Origin: Filosporella fistucella | Lineage: Eukaryota > Ascomycota > Leotiomycetes > Helotiales | Direction of reading: 5' to 3' | Assembly (NCBI GenBank): GCA_030077755.1 | Contig: JAQJZZ010000007.1 | Location: 124,001 to 188,000, forward strand | Length of the DNA: 64,000 nucleotides | Part shown: in pieces, positions 43,451-54,894 of the stretch | Layout of the letters: every line of letters begins with the position of its first letter | How positions within the stretch are numbered: the first letter of the stretch is position 1 | Notes under the pieces: model-generated | The model's database searches: none | Told to the model about the DNA's origin: nothing | Seen by the model: only the letters and a program-made list of their open reading frames with translations | Position numbers and translations under genes: made by a program

Positions 43451-45822
43451 GTTGGCAATGAGGGGTGGAGCGGAAATAAAAGTGGCCGAAGGTGAGGGGA
43501 AATATTGATTCTAGAAAAGATGGCAAAGAGTGTCGCCGAAGATTTAAGAAGGAGAAAAATGCTCTGATTTGAAAAGAATACACAGTAGGAGACATCGCGA
43601 CATTTATATTCGAAAAATCTGCCTGCAACTAAGGGTCTTGAAAATATCATGAAATGTGGTGATATGATTTTTGAATGCATGATTCCGCCTGGATCCTTGG
43701 GAGGCTCGTGGAAGTAAGCTTAATCCAGCTCCTCGTGGCTGCAGAACCCTGCGGCACAGAACAATATCCCGCCTGCTATGGCTCTGGATTCTGTTGGTCT
43801 TGCCGAGAGGAACCGAAAAAATGCACTCGACTGGATATAGATCGGCTCACTGCGTAGAATAGACCGGGAACTAGAAGATGAGTGACATTTTGGCGGCGAA
43901 GTGGGTCATTTCTCGCCTTGGTAGAAGCGTCGAGGCGTCAATACGAGAAGCACAGTATACGCGCGGGATGTGCCTTTTCTTGTGCAGCCAATGCGGAGCG
44001 ACATATTTGCATCGCTCAAGATTATTGAAGTTACTTTCTATCCCGTGGCTGTGGACAAGATCATACAATATGCTAAAAATGCATTGTTCCACAAAACCAA
44101 ACATATGGGGGTGAGCTGAAAGAAGTTGAAAGATCTGAGAGTCTCGGGGATTTTCTGTGGTGAAACTTCTGTGCAAGACAAACACGAGGACGGGACGATA
44201 ACAATGTAACCGCGCTCTGCTCAAAGAAAGCCGTGATCAAAGAAAAACGCACAAGCAGATCTGATGTTCCTCTCAACCACGTCGGTCACCGAGCGGGTGG
44301 CATCAGGGCACGTGAGGCTAATCACTGCGTACCAAGGGAGGCTAACATTCAGCTCAAGGTATAGATCGTCATCCAAGAACAGACAAGAGCAGAGCTAAGC
44401 TAGGTCTAAAAATAAAGTGCTCATACTGTGGTAAGCAGCTCCAACTTGCGCCACTCAGCAAAATGCAAAGCCCGAATCATGCAACGAATTTGCAACGATA
44501 GGATTTCGAATGCGAACAACAGGGACAACCAAGAAGAAAGGAAATCAATTCAGATAGTTGAGACAGCCACAAAAACCGTTGGTATTATGAAGCAGAATGG
44601 CCGAAATCCGGATGGAGATCTAGTAATCCGAATAGAGATCTAGTACTCAAGCTTTTGAGACATTTTCGGAGGCTATCTGGCTGAAGATCCTGGCTGTGCA
44701 ACGACGATTGGAGTCGGGAACCACATCATGCCACCAGCCGAAGCCATCCGAAAGATGGCGCGAGAAGTATTGAAACCTCGATGGAGTTTCCTTGAAGATA
44801 CAACGATTAATTGAAAGATGCATTTGAGGCTCGCGATGTCACTAAAACGAATGTTGTGATGCGCGAAGGGAAGAGAAGACTTCGAGGAAGAGGAGAGGAG
44901 ATTGCAAACTAATTATAGAACCCCCCTTTTCGTGGCAAATTGGATGCAAGTGCACTGACTGCCAACACGTGATATACCCGACTAAAGGACTTTGTCAATA
45001 GCACTTGTTCTACATCTCAAGGGGCCGACAATTTCTACTTGATATGTTCTATTATTTTCCATTCTGGTTCCAGTAATTAAGAATTTTCATGCCCAAGGTG
45101 GGTACACGTGATGTATCACGAGGCTCAACCGGGGGTCGAAACCTATTTTCCGAAGTCTATGCCTTCATTTTATGTCAAAACCCTCATCGAAGCGTATTTT
45201 TTCCTCGAAAGCATGCCATCTGAGAACTATTCCAATATTAGTGACCATGAGCTAAAATCCTTCGAGTCCAAACGACCACCGGTTGACTATAAAGTCAGCG
45301 GGTTATGGAACACAAGTGTGGAATCTTCGGTTGGGGGTTCTGAGTGATCGATTATAATCAAAGGGGAAAATCGCGAAATCTCTTTACGTACACTCTCTGA
45401 CTTCTATTTAATTGTATTAATAAAGTCGAAACTGAACTGTCCATCTCATCGGAAATACTTTGAAGTCAATGGTCATTTGGCTTTGGATCTGGGAGCAAGA
45501 GCTAGCCTCAGCAAATCATTCATCAAAACTTGACATCAAAAGGTACACAAATTGGTAAAGTCTCTATGTGGATTACGGAGATCGACATCGAAACCCGCGA
45601 GATCCAGCAACGCGAACAGCGAGATTGAAGTTCTATCTCGGGTTTAAGATTGAAATCCGAGCCCCGCACCAAAGTAGGATCGTAGCTTCTGCCATTAAGA
45701 GGCATTGTTGGCTTGGCGTCATCCGATGTCTGAGTATAAGGAGGCATTTATTCCAGTAGCTGGTCAGTCATATCATAGAGACTTTCGGAGGTTTCAAGAT
45801 CTTCATTCTCACAAAACACAAT
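43451..45822. other. Gene-free 2.4 kb
   Basis: No supportable gene. A 60-codon cysteine-containing frame at 43675-43857 starts with ATG but has no signal peptide at its start. A 20-bp imperfect tandem pair is listed separately. The stretch before the amidohydrolase is AT-rich. Confidence 0.45.
44606..44645 (+). repeat. 20-bp tandem pair
   Basis: ATCCGGATGGAGATCTAGTA is followed directly by ATCCGAATAGAGATCTAGTA, 18 of 20 bases identical. It is a small tandem duplication in intergenic DNA. Confidence 0.8.
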
Positions 45823-47465
45823 ATGACAACTCGATCACTACTACTCAGAGGCGGTAGCATATTGGTTCACGACCCACACGGCCATGTCAAGTCGATCGAA
45901 GCTGATCTACTCATTGAGGGAGATAAGATCTCAAAGATCGAAGCGAATCTGGCGGTGGAGGATGGCACGGAAATCATTGATTGTACCGACAAAATCCTCT
46001 CTCCAGGCTTCGTGGATACCCATCATCATGTGTGGCAAACACTTTTGAAGGGTAGACATGCAGATGAATTGCTTTTAGATTATATTTACTCTGGTGGGTA
46101 CAGATCGCACCACGTTCTCGTCAGTTGATACTTATATCACCAGGCAACTTCACATCTTCTTTGCATAGTGCAGATGATGTCTTTTGGGGTCAGCTCGGAG
46201 GCTGTTTGGAGGCGCTCGATGCGGGAACAACGACAATAGTGGACCATTCTCATGTTGCATATACACCTGATCATCGTGAGTCTGCCAACAAAATAGGCTT
46301 CTGTGCTAACATCGTTTAGCAAAAGCAGCCCTTGCGGCAACTATTTCATCTGGTGTTCGATCCGTCTACGGATACTGCCCCACCCCACGTTTGGATTCAT
46401 GGTCTCCATTACAGATGAATCAGGACTTGCTCGCAGATTGGGTCATGTCCACCATGGAAGAGCTTGCTTCCAAAGCTCCATTTGGTGATGGGAGGGTCAC
46501 ACTTGGCTTGGCATTTGATGGCCTTTATCTTCCCAAGGAAGTGGTCGTTGGGTTATTCGAAAAAGCGAAAAAGCTGGGAATGAAAACAGTCACTATCCAT
46601 TTGGTGAAGTCTGCCGTTTTTGGTATGTGAGCAGACCCAGCTATTTTCTTCGATTGACTTTTCCATAGGGACCTCGTCCATTGTTACTTTGCTGAACGAA
46701 TATGGTCTCCTCGACTCGTCTATCCTATTTTCTCATGCAACAAACACATCAAAGGATGAAGCTGCCACCATTGTGAAGACCAATGCTCATGTCTCGTCTA
46801 CTCCATCAACAGAATTGCAAATGGCTGCTGGAAGCCCAGTCGCATTCGATCCCAATCTGGGACTACAACACCAATGTTCCCTTGGCATAGACTGTCACTC
46901 CAATAATTCCGGCTCGATTGTATCAGAGATGCGGCTACTGTTGCAATCAGCTCGCGGAACGTCCAACCAAGAATTTGTAAGTAGGGATTTGCAGCCGAAG
47001 TCTGTGTACAAGACAGTTGAGGAAGCTTTCAATCTTGGGACTATAGCCGGAGCTCGTGCTATCGGCATGGAGAGTGAGATAGGTAGTCTGGAGGTTGGAA
47101 AGAAGGCAGATATCTGCATCTGGGACAAGTTGAGCCCTGGAATGGTTTGTGCAGCCGAGCACAGCCCAGTTGCTGCCATTGTACTACACAGTTCCACGAA
47201 AGATCTGGACGTCGTGATTGTGGATGGGATAGTAAGAAAGAGAGGTGGAAAGCTTGTGGATATTGATACTCGAAAAGGACAACAGCTTTGGGCTGGAGGA
47301 GTGAAGCAGAATCTCAAGTGGGGTGAAATTGCCAGAGAACTGGTGAAGAAAAGGGTAGTGTTGCAAGAGAAGATTGAGAAGATCGACATGAAAGAGGCAA
47401 GAGAAGGGACGATAAAAGCCTTTTACATTGATTACAGCAAATTTGTGGCCAAAGTTGAAGGCTGA
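45823..47465 (+). CDS. Amidohydrolase-family metal-dependent hydrolase
   Basis: Exons 45823-46093, 46144-46275, 46320-46622 and 46669-47465 encode 500 residues, all joined in phase. The metal-binding HxH is in SPGFVDTHHHVWQTLLKG (His67 and His69). The later parts fit the cytosine deaminase / chlorohydrolase-like branch: LDAGTTTIVDHSHVAYTPDH, FSHATNTSKDEA and LGIDCHSNNSGSIVSEMRLL, where the Asp of GIDCH would be the catalytic metal ligand. Near the end GSLEVGKKADICIWD is the usual beta-domain signature. The substrate is unknown; a deaminated or dechlorinated aromatic ring or a nucleobase derivative is plausible. No signal peptide, so probably cytosolic. It is followed 461 bases later by a GATase-like gene. 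Confidence 0.88.
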
Positions 47466-47926
47466 AGGGCTTCGAACAATTGGATGTTGAATGATAGGGG
47501 AGTCACGTGGTTGGGCAACTCCGGTCTTTGGTTGGGGCTACTCGTTGATGTCCATTAATGCAGCGACCATCTCCCATTTATTTTCGTGGTATACAGCTTG
47601 TCAGACCAGATTTATACTCTTCCTTCCAACTATTCAACTGCAGCTGAACGTCATCACCATTTGCCACAACGCCGAGCCTTCGGCAACACTATTACGTTTT
47701 AACCCTGGGCAACAAGCCCGTCCAAGAGCCGCTTTTTCGTCATGATCCTTATATATCATTCGAAATCTCTGTTGCGAAACCTGTATGTATACCTTGGCTT
47801 GAAATCCTCGAGAGTAGAGTAGAAAGTTTTCTGTTTTTTTCTTCTGATTTCTTTCTTTCACAATTGGCCCTCAAAATACATTTCGCTTGAGATTTCGAGA
47901 CATAAAATAAAGAAACTCTATTCGAA
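47466..47926. other. Intergenic region amidohydrolase / GATase-like gene
   Basis: 461 bases between two genes on the same strand. T-rich just before the GATase start. I see no other feature. Confidence 0.4.
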
Positions 47927-48866
47927 ATGCCTCCAAATGCATCTCACGAGGTTAAATCTACCGGATCCTCACATCCAGATAGAGTCCGCATGTTAGTACT
48001 GGAAACGGATGCCACACTTCCTGATACCAGCGCTCGGAAAGGAACGTTTGGCGACATATTTCATTCACTTTTCGAGAGGGCAGGGATGGAACATGATCCA
48101 CCGTTGAAAGTCGAAACTGTAATGAAATTCGTGGTAGAGAGCGAAGGAGGGAAGATACCAGATGTTGATGAAGTGGGTGATATTGATGCTATTGTATTGT
48201 CGGGAAGCAAGTACGATGCACATGGAGATGATGAGTGGATTTTAAAGTTGGTGGAATGGATTAAAAGTGAGTAATTCTGTCCAAACCGATATAATTTGTT
48301 CTATCATTGAATCACAGAAACCAATTGCTAATATCTTCGCAGCTGTATGGGAGCAACATCCCCACATGCGTTTCAGCGGAGTCTGTTTCGGACACCAAGT
48401 ATTATGTCGAGCACTAGGCTCCAAGGTCGAACCATCACCAGGAGAGAAATGGGAGCTCTCGCATACCCGAATCAATCTTACACCCACAGGTGAAGCTCTG
48501 TTCAGAACCTCGTCACACCTCCATCTCCATCAAATGCATGTGGATCACGTGGTTGATAAACCTTCCTCTGCCTCTTCGAAAGGACTGATTGAAGATGATA
48601 AATCAGTCACAGTCTGGGGAAGCTCGGGTCATATTCCAATTCAGGGGGTTTATATTAGAGAGAGACTGTTTACTAGCCAAGGACATCTCGGTTATGATGA
48701 GGAAATGGTGAAGAGACATATTCAAGTTAGACTCGAGAAAGGGTTGATTGAGAATGAGAAGCAGGCTGAGGAAGCGAAGGAGAAAGCTGGTCTGGAACAT
48801 GATGGGTTGATGGTCGCAGCGGCTATTTTGAGATTTTTCCATGGTGAGGATAGAGATATTGAGTGA
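47927..48866 (+). CDS. Class I glutamine amidotransferase-like protein
   Basis: Exons 47927-48266 and 48343-48866 encode 287 residues with a 76-nt intron. The nucleophile elbow is FSGVCFGHQVL, with Cys128, and the N-terminal part has the DAIVLSGSKYDAHGDDEWIL segment of the GATase1-like family (yeast YLR126C type). HLHLHQMHVDHVV probably carries the second active-site histidine. No synthase domain is fused, so it acts as a free amidase or peptidase-like enzyme of unknown substrate. Its place after the amidohydrolase suggests a shared nitrogen-compound pathway, which is only an inference. Confidence 0.86.
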
Positions 48867-49774
48867 TTAGTTGGATGGGCACGTGCATCCATCTTACAAC
48901 ACTTCCAATCTGTTCAATAATGACGAGCGTGGTTCAATTAATTTGCAGGGGCATGATAAGTCAAACTCAATATTATGCAAATCTACTCAATTTTTTCTAG
49001 TTAACTAAGGAGTTTGAGTTGATAGCCTTCGCGAGTAATCTCGATTGGTTTGTGCGATCGGAAAAGAGCTAGACGAACATAATTCCTTGAAGATTGTGTT
49101 TAATGCGATACAAAGTACAATATTAGACTCCGAAAACATCTTGACTATTGGAACTGACTAAGAACCTGTAGAACCCTGACCTAGGGAGCTCAATATTTTA
49201 AGTCTATGCGCCATAGGCCATTCTTTAGGCTCTCAAACACCAAAGTTCCTTATATTAATTAAGTCTAGAAACTTAAGCTTAGGTATATTAGCTTATACAA
49301 AGGTAATACTTGAAGCATCAGAATTCTTATAGTTTTTCCAAGGTGCTCTTGTGCTAGTTGTTGGCTTTAATCGCACAGGCTCAAAAAATTAAGTTCGGAA
49401 CCTTCTATAGCCATATTAGAAATTGAGGGTACTTTCCCATTCCCTCGGAACATGGTAAAAATTAGCCTTAGAGGGCATACAAAGACGCATCATTCAGTAT
49501 TATATAAGCGAGCGGAACCATACAACTGCCAACTCTCATAGCAAGCCTTTCCGTCGTATTAGCCGCTGTGAAATCAATAGAAGCCTGCTCAAATTTCGGA
49601 GAATATAGGGGATGCCTTCGTAGAAGTACACGTCTCGTGAATCCGTAAAATAGTAGGAAAAGGAATAACAACACGAGTAATCTTATAAGTTCGCGATATC
49701 TTTAAATCAAGCCGGAGACCAATAATACAAGGTTGAATTTCTGCTCAAAATGAGAAGAGTTGCTATACAAATGC
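48867..49774. other. AT-rich gene-free stretch
   Basis: About 900 bases, strikingly AT-rich from about 48960 to 49760 compared with the flanking genes. There are only short frames, and no domain or repeat unit that I can name. The composition is what a repeat decayed by C-to-T mutation (RIP) would look like, but I see no copy to compare. Confidence 0.4.
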
Positions 49775-50788
49775 TCACGAAGGTGTGAGCTTGATATTCC
49801 CCTCCTTATCATAGAAAATCTCCTTCACTTTCACACATCTGAGGTGATTCTTTCCTCCAGAAAGTGAAGCATCATGATGAAACAAATACCACTTCCCCTT
49901 ATGCTCTACAACAGAGTGGTGAGTCGTCCATCCTAAAACCGGCTCCAAAATCCTCCCTCGGTAAGTGAAAGGTCCCATGGGGCTGTCGCCAACTGCGTAG
50001 CACAGGTAATGGGTATCTCCAGTCGAGTATGAGAAGTAATATTTTCCTTGATATTTGTGCATCCATGCTGCCTCGAAAAAGCGTCGGTCGTGATCCGCTG
50101 CTGCAAGAGGTTTACCTGCTTCGTCTAAAATAGCGAGTTCCTGAACCCCGCCATCGAATTGAAGCATATCCTTGGTCAAACGGGCAACACGAGGGAAGTA
50201 GGCGTCGCCACTTTGGGCTTCCATGTTGGAATATGCTTCCTTGTCAAATTTGCCTGTGGACCAACATTGAACTATTTATATCAGCATCAACACTTCTGAC
50301 GACAGGTTAGATGACTCACGTTGGCCTCCCCAAATCCCACCAAAGTACAAGTATGCTTCTCCATCATCATCCACAAAGCTCGCAGGATCGATACTATAAC
50401 TGCCCTCAATCGGTTTTGGCTCTGGCTTGAAAGGTCCCTCTGGTACATCACTGACTGCCACACCAATACGGAATACGCCTTCCGTATCACGAGCTGGGTA
50501 ATATAAGTAGTATTTTCCATTTTTGGTCGCCGCATCTGGAGCCCATAATTGCTTTCCTGCCCATGGGATATCCTCCAAAGCCAAGGCCACCCCATGATCT
50601 GTTACTGGTCCTCCAACATCGTCCATTGACAACACGTGATAATCCGTCATGGCATATTGATCTCCATTGTCGTTATCCTTGATATCCGTCTTGATATCGT
50701 GAGAGGGATAGACGTAAAGTTTTCCATTGAAAGAGTGGGCGGATGGATCCGCAGTGAAGATGTGCGTAACTAATGGTTGATCAGACAT
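49775..50788 (-). CDS. Glycoside hydrolase family 43 (beta-xylosidase / arabinofuranosidase type)
   Basis: Exons 50788-50320 and 50271-49775 encode 321 residues. The start MSDQPLVTH was preferred to an upstream in-frame M at 50830 because the GH43 fold begins there. The catalytic base is Asp14 in HIFTADPSAHSFNGKLYVYP. The pKa-modulating Asp lies in SYSIDPASFVDDDGEAYLYF and the acid Glu in RFFEAAWMHK. No signal peptide is visible, so it probably acts in the cytosol on imported xylo- or arabino-oligosaccharides. An XlnR-type GGCTAAA lies about 210 bases upstream. Substrate preference cannot be read from the sequence. Confidence 0.9.
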
Positions 50789-50998
50789 GATGATTTTTTT
50801 GAGAAAATTATGAGAAGCAGATTTGGTCAAATGCTATGAATGATCTGATCTTTAAGTACGCTTGAGGGGACCGACTTTATCCGCTTTATCCATTTTCCAA
50901 GGCTAGTTGGGAAGGAGTCTCCATATTGCCATCTGGTGTTGGATGCTGAGGATGGTTGAGCATGAGAACGCCAAGGCAGGGGAGTTTATCCGCGAAAG

Positions 50999-51005
50999 TT
51001 TAGCC
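50999..51005 (-). promoter_or_regulatory. XlnR/Xyr1-type site GGCTAAA upstream of GH43
   Basis: TTTAGCC on the plus strand is GGCTAAA on the GH43 strand, the consensus of the xylanolytic activator XlnR. It lies about 210 bases upstream of the ATG, a plausible distance. A 7-mer can occur by chance. Confidence 0.42.
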
Positions 51006-52142
51006 TGAATTGAGGTTATTCCGGGTCTCCGAGATGTATGGCTATCACGTGTGTGCTTGGCTATCTAAATCTTTGAAGCACTGTAGGAAACAGATCAAAA
51101 GTAGAGTGGGAAGTAGAGGCTGGTTATATATGCTTCTACCTACTCAAAGCCATTGGCAGATCTGCCGAATTGAGAGTCACGTGAATGTATGTCCGAAGGA
51201 AGCACCCATCATCCCCCCAAGCGAAACGGCGCTCAACTGCCGCAAGCTTGTGCGGCTTTGCTCAAGACATGGATATCTATACTTTAAACTGTCCTATCTT
51301 TTACGCTTCTAACCCTTCAACATGAAATGCAAACACTACCCACCATATAAGAGCCTCGACTGCCTTTCTAATAATATGGAAAACCATCTACATTCGATCA
51401 TAAACTCCACCTACTCTCTCGTCCTTCTACATCAGACTCTGGATTCCTGTCGCGACAGTGAGAAGTCTTGTCCCTCGTATAACTACCCCTACGTTTGCAA
51501 TGCGTCTTGTGCTTCTTTCCATACGCACCAACAGCGGACGCTTTCAATCGCCTTTGCTCTTGATTTTTGTCATCTGCTAGACACAGAACCATGTTGAGTC
51601 TCAAATTCAGCGCTCATATCACGACAAAAGCAGACAATAGAGTGGGATAGCAAAGCGTCCAGTTGTGGATTTATGTTTACCCTAACTCCAGCTTCCTATT
51701 TAAGACTCGCCGACATGGGGGCTTAAAGTTTGAGGAACGAGATGCCGAGGTGAGTTCGTATGCACACGTCAGGTACGTACCCGGCCACATTATTTCCCAA
51801 TACTTTACATGCGCACCAACCAGAGTACAAAGTCATCGTTATATGGAGCCGGGATCTTAGAATCCTATGCATCTGTCATATTCGACTCGGATATCTCATC
51901 CCCAAGACTCACGGAAGTATTTGACTTGTACATGTGGTTCTCGCTCAAAACTTCACGCGCTCCAACCAAAATCTCGCGCCTCTCTGACTTGGGGATCTTC
52001 ATAAATTAAGATCACACGTGAGATCTCTTGAACATCGACCTACGAACGAGTCTAAAATATTGATGCAATATTCAGGCGCTCCAACCAAATTACAACATTC
52101 TTTCGGGCGGCGTGTCCAAATCAAGAGTTCTGGCGGGGAAGT

Positions 52143-52156
52143 GTGGGGATGCGGGG
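52143..52156 (+). promoter_or_regulatory. Paired CreA-type sites upstream of GH54
   Basis: GTGGGG at 52143-52148 and GCGGGG at 52151-52156 both fit the CreA consensus SYGGRG. They lie two bases apart, about 400 bases before the GH54 ATG. Closely paired sites are the functional form for carbon catabolite repression in Aspergillus. Confidence 0.4.
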
Positions 52157-52452
52157 AAATGGGTGTATCCGGCGGAAAATTAGCCCAATGCATGCAACAA
52201 GCTTTCCTTGCCGTCTTGAACAGGCGGCATTTCTCTTTGCGAGACTTGTTAACGATCGAGGTGGATAAAACTCTCGATTCAAAGGAACAAAGGTTAATCC
52301 ACCTCTAACCATCATGAGTGCACACAGCATCTCCACTTTCTCTTCAAATCCCCGCAAATATTATCAGCACCGGCTTCAAGTCTACCTTGGGAACGGACAT
52401 CATAACGTCTTTGATCAAGAATGTAAAGGATCTACCAGCCTGACAGAATGGG

Positions 52453-52459
52453 TATATAA
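52453..52459 (+). promoter_or_regulatory. TATA box of GH54
   Basis: TATATAA lies about 92 bases upstream of the GH54 ATG, followed by a pyrimidine-rich leader. This suits an inducible secreted-enzyme gene. Confidence 0.6.
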
Positions 52460-52550
52460 GAATCAACTATACTCCCACATTCCACCTGTTCTCTCGACCT
52501 TTACCACCTGTCCTTTCGAGCTTCTTTTATTCTTGATATTCTGATTCACA

Positions 52551-54195
52551 ATGTCTTCACAGCTCAGTTTCCAACGCCGCTGCATGCTTGGACTTGGTCT
52601 CCTTGCTACCAGTTCTCTCGTCACTGCTGGCCCTTGCGATCTATACGCCTCTGGGAATACACCCTGCATTGCTGCACATGCCACTACTCGTGCTCTATAT
52701 AGTGCATACACCGGCTCACTTTATCAAGTAAAGCGGGGGTCTGATGGAGCAACTACCAATATTGCACCAGTTTCCGCTGGTGGTGTAGCAAATGCTGCTG
52801 CCCAAGACACTTTCTGTGCTGGTACTACTTGCCTCATCACCATCATCTACGACCAATCTGGACGTGGAAATCATCTTACACAGGCTCCACCAGGTGGCTT
52901 CAATGGTCCAGAAGCCAATGGATATGATAATCTGGCAAGTGCTATCGGTGCACCAGTGACTTTGAATGGCAACAAGGCGTACGGTGTCTTTATATCGCCT
53001 GGTACCGGCTACAGGAATAACGCGGTATCAGGAAGTGCCACAGGTAATCAACCTGAGGGCATGTATGCGGTTCTCGATGGAACTCATTACAACGATGCTT
53101 GTTGCTTCGACTACGGAAATGCCGAGACCAACAGTTTGGATACTGGCAATGGTCACATGGAAGCGATTTATTTTGGAAATAATACAGTTTGGGGCTCGGG
53201 GTCAGGATCTGGTCCTTGTAAGTGTGGAATTCCAGAGATTTCTCCTTCGTGTCACACCTTTGGCTGCCCATTGACCGTAGTGACGTGACCGAAGATTTTC
53301 ATACTATCTGACAAAAAATAAAATAAGCTAATTCAATTCAGGGATCATGGCGGATCTCGAAAATGGCTTGTTCTCTGGTCTGAGTTCATCCAACAATGCT
53401 GCTGATCTATCTATCAACAAGCGTTTTACCACTGCCATCGTCAAGGGTGAACCAAACCACTGGGCCATCCGTGGAGCAGATGCTACTACCGGTTCGTTAT
53501 CGACTTTCTACAACGGTGCTCGTCCAAGTGCATCTGGCTATAACCCAATGAGCTTGGAGGGAGCCATCATCCTAGGCATTGGAGGTGACAATAGCAATGG
53601 TGCTCAAGGCACTTTCTACGAGGGCGTCATGACATCCGGATTCCCTACAGATGCCACTGAAAACTCCGTGCAGGCCAACATCGTAGCCGCACAATATGCT
53701 ACCACATCCTTGATTAGCGGCCCGGCATTCACAGTCGGCGCCCATGTCTCTCTGAGAGCTACTACCTCTTGCTGCACTACACGTTATCTCGCACACACCG
53801 GGACCGCAGTCAACACTCAAGTCGTCACCTCTTCCAGCGCCACAGCTCTGAAACAACAATCTAGCTGGATCGTGCGTGCTGGTCTGGCAAATAGCGGCTG
53901 TTACTCCTTCGAGTCTGTCGACACTCCAGGAAGCTATATCCGCCACAGCGCTTTCGTACTCCTCGTTAATGCCAACGCCAATACTAAGCAATTCAAAGAG
54001 GATGCTACATTCTGTCCTCAGGCAGGTCTTAATGGCCAAGGAAGCTCCCTTCGCTCGTTCAATTACCCAACGAGATATTTCCGACACTATTCAAACGCAG
54101 GTTATCTTGCAAGCAATGGTGGTGTTCATACTTTTGATTCGGCCACTTCATTTAACGACGATGTGAGCTTCGTGGCTGCAACCGGCTTCGCTTGA
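52551..54195 (+). CDS. abfB: Secreted GH54 alpha-L-arabinofuranosidase with CBM42
   Basis: Exons 52551-53217 and 53342-54195 encode 506 residues, close to Aspergillus AbfB. A signal peptide (MLGLGLLATSSLVTA) leads to mature GPCDLYASGNTPCIAAHATT, the typical GH54 N-terminus. The catalytic domain shows TTCLITIIYDQSGRGNHLTQ, ACCFDYGNAETN and HMEAIYFGN, which hold the conserved Cys-Cys pair and the catalytic Glu/Asp region. The C-terminal 150 residues are a CBM42 beta-trefoil with repeated SFESVDTPGSYIRH, FNYPTRYFRHYSN and DVSFVAATG motifs. It releases terminal arabinofuranose from arabinoxylan and arabinan outside the cell. Confidence 0.96.
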
Positions 54196-54429
54196 GGAAT
54201 TTCAGCCTGAGATTCTATAGTATAGTCTTGGTGGAAGAAGTTGGCCAGAAAAGTGGTTTCTTGTATATAGCACGATTAAAAGCTCTTTCATCTCAACTAC
54301 GAAGTACACTACCTTACTGATGCTCAAATTTCATTGCACCCGATGCTCTGCAGCAATAATCTTTGATGAGTGCTGTGTCAGTTCTCACCAGGTCTGCTCG
54401 CGCACCGCATTGTCACTCCCAACTCCACC

Positions 54430-54894
54430 TCAAATAAGCCACTTAAGAATTCCCACCACATTCCCCTCGGTATCAAAGAAACTCCCCAAATCCGTATGAC
54501 CCCCCTCATTAAATTTCTCCATCTTCACCTTCCCACCAGCCTCAACCACCTTCTTTAGCGTAACATCAACATCCTCCACCATCACGTAAACCACCAGCCC
54601 ATCGTCCTTTGGGTTCTCATCTCCTTCCGCCTTAGCCTTGACTCCATCAGATTTCCTCAACCCGCCCATAATAGCAGAACCAGGGATTTTGAAGGGAGAG
54701 AAAGACTCGGGAGAGAGAGACTCAGATGATATTCCGGGGGGAGAGAAGAATGACCAGCCGAAGACGGAGGTGTAGAAGTCGCGGGCACGGGGGACGGAGG
54801 TGCATGGGATATTAATCCAGGCTGGCGAGTTGATAGCTGGCTTTGTATAAGTTTCAGAAACCTCAGATGATGAGGCGCATGGTTGTTGGGACAT
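54430..54894 (-). CDS. VOC-family (glyoxalase/dioxygenase-like) protein
   Basis: A single exon of 154 residues with one VOC domain. The domain starts SPAWINIPCTSVPRARDFYT then SVFGWSF, the usual first beta-alpha unit. The second half has DGLVVYVMVEDVDVTLKKVV then EAGGKV and ends DTEGNVVGILKW, the normal closing strand. No histidine lies in the first-strand position that usually binds metal, so catalysis is uncertain. Members include glyoxalase I, bleomycin-binding proteins and many uncharacterised small proteins. No signal peptide. Confidence 0.85.
   Translation of the reverse strand: MSQQPCASSSEVSETYTKPAINSPAWINIPCTSVPRARDFYTSVFGWSFFSPPGISSESLSPESFSPFKIPGSAIMGGLRKSDGVKAKAEGDENPKDDGLVVYVMVEDVDVTLKKVVEAGGKVKMEKFNEGGHTDLGSFFDTEGNVVGILKWLI

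Larger units (their letters stand above)
50789..52550. other. Divergent intergenic region GH43 / GH54
   Basis: About 1.76 kb between two divergent glycosidase genes. It contains regulatory candidates listed separately. A 91-codon ATG frame at 51322-51597 with many cysteines has no signal peptide and no domain, and I do not call it a gene. Confidence 0.45.

Noticed and set aside
43675..43857. 60-codon ATG frame with several cysteines (CGTEQYPACYGSGFCWSC)
   Set aside because: The hydrophobic part is internal and weak, there is no signal peptide, and the position just upstream of the peroxidase makes chance likely.
51322..51597. 91-codon ATG frame with eight cysteines
   Set aside because: No signal peptide and no domain, and it lies in the promoter region between two glycosidase genes.
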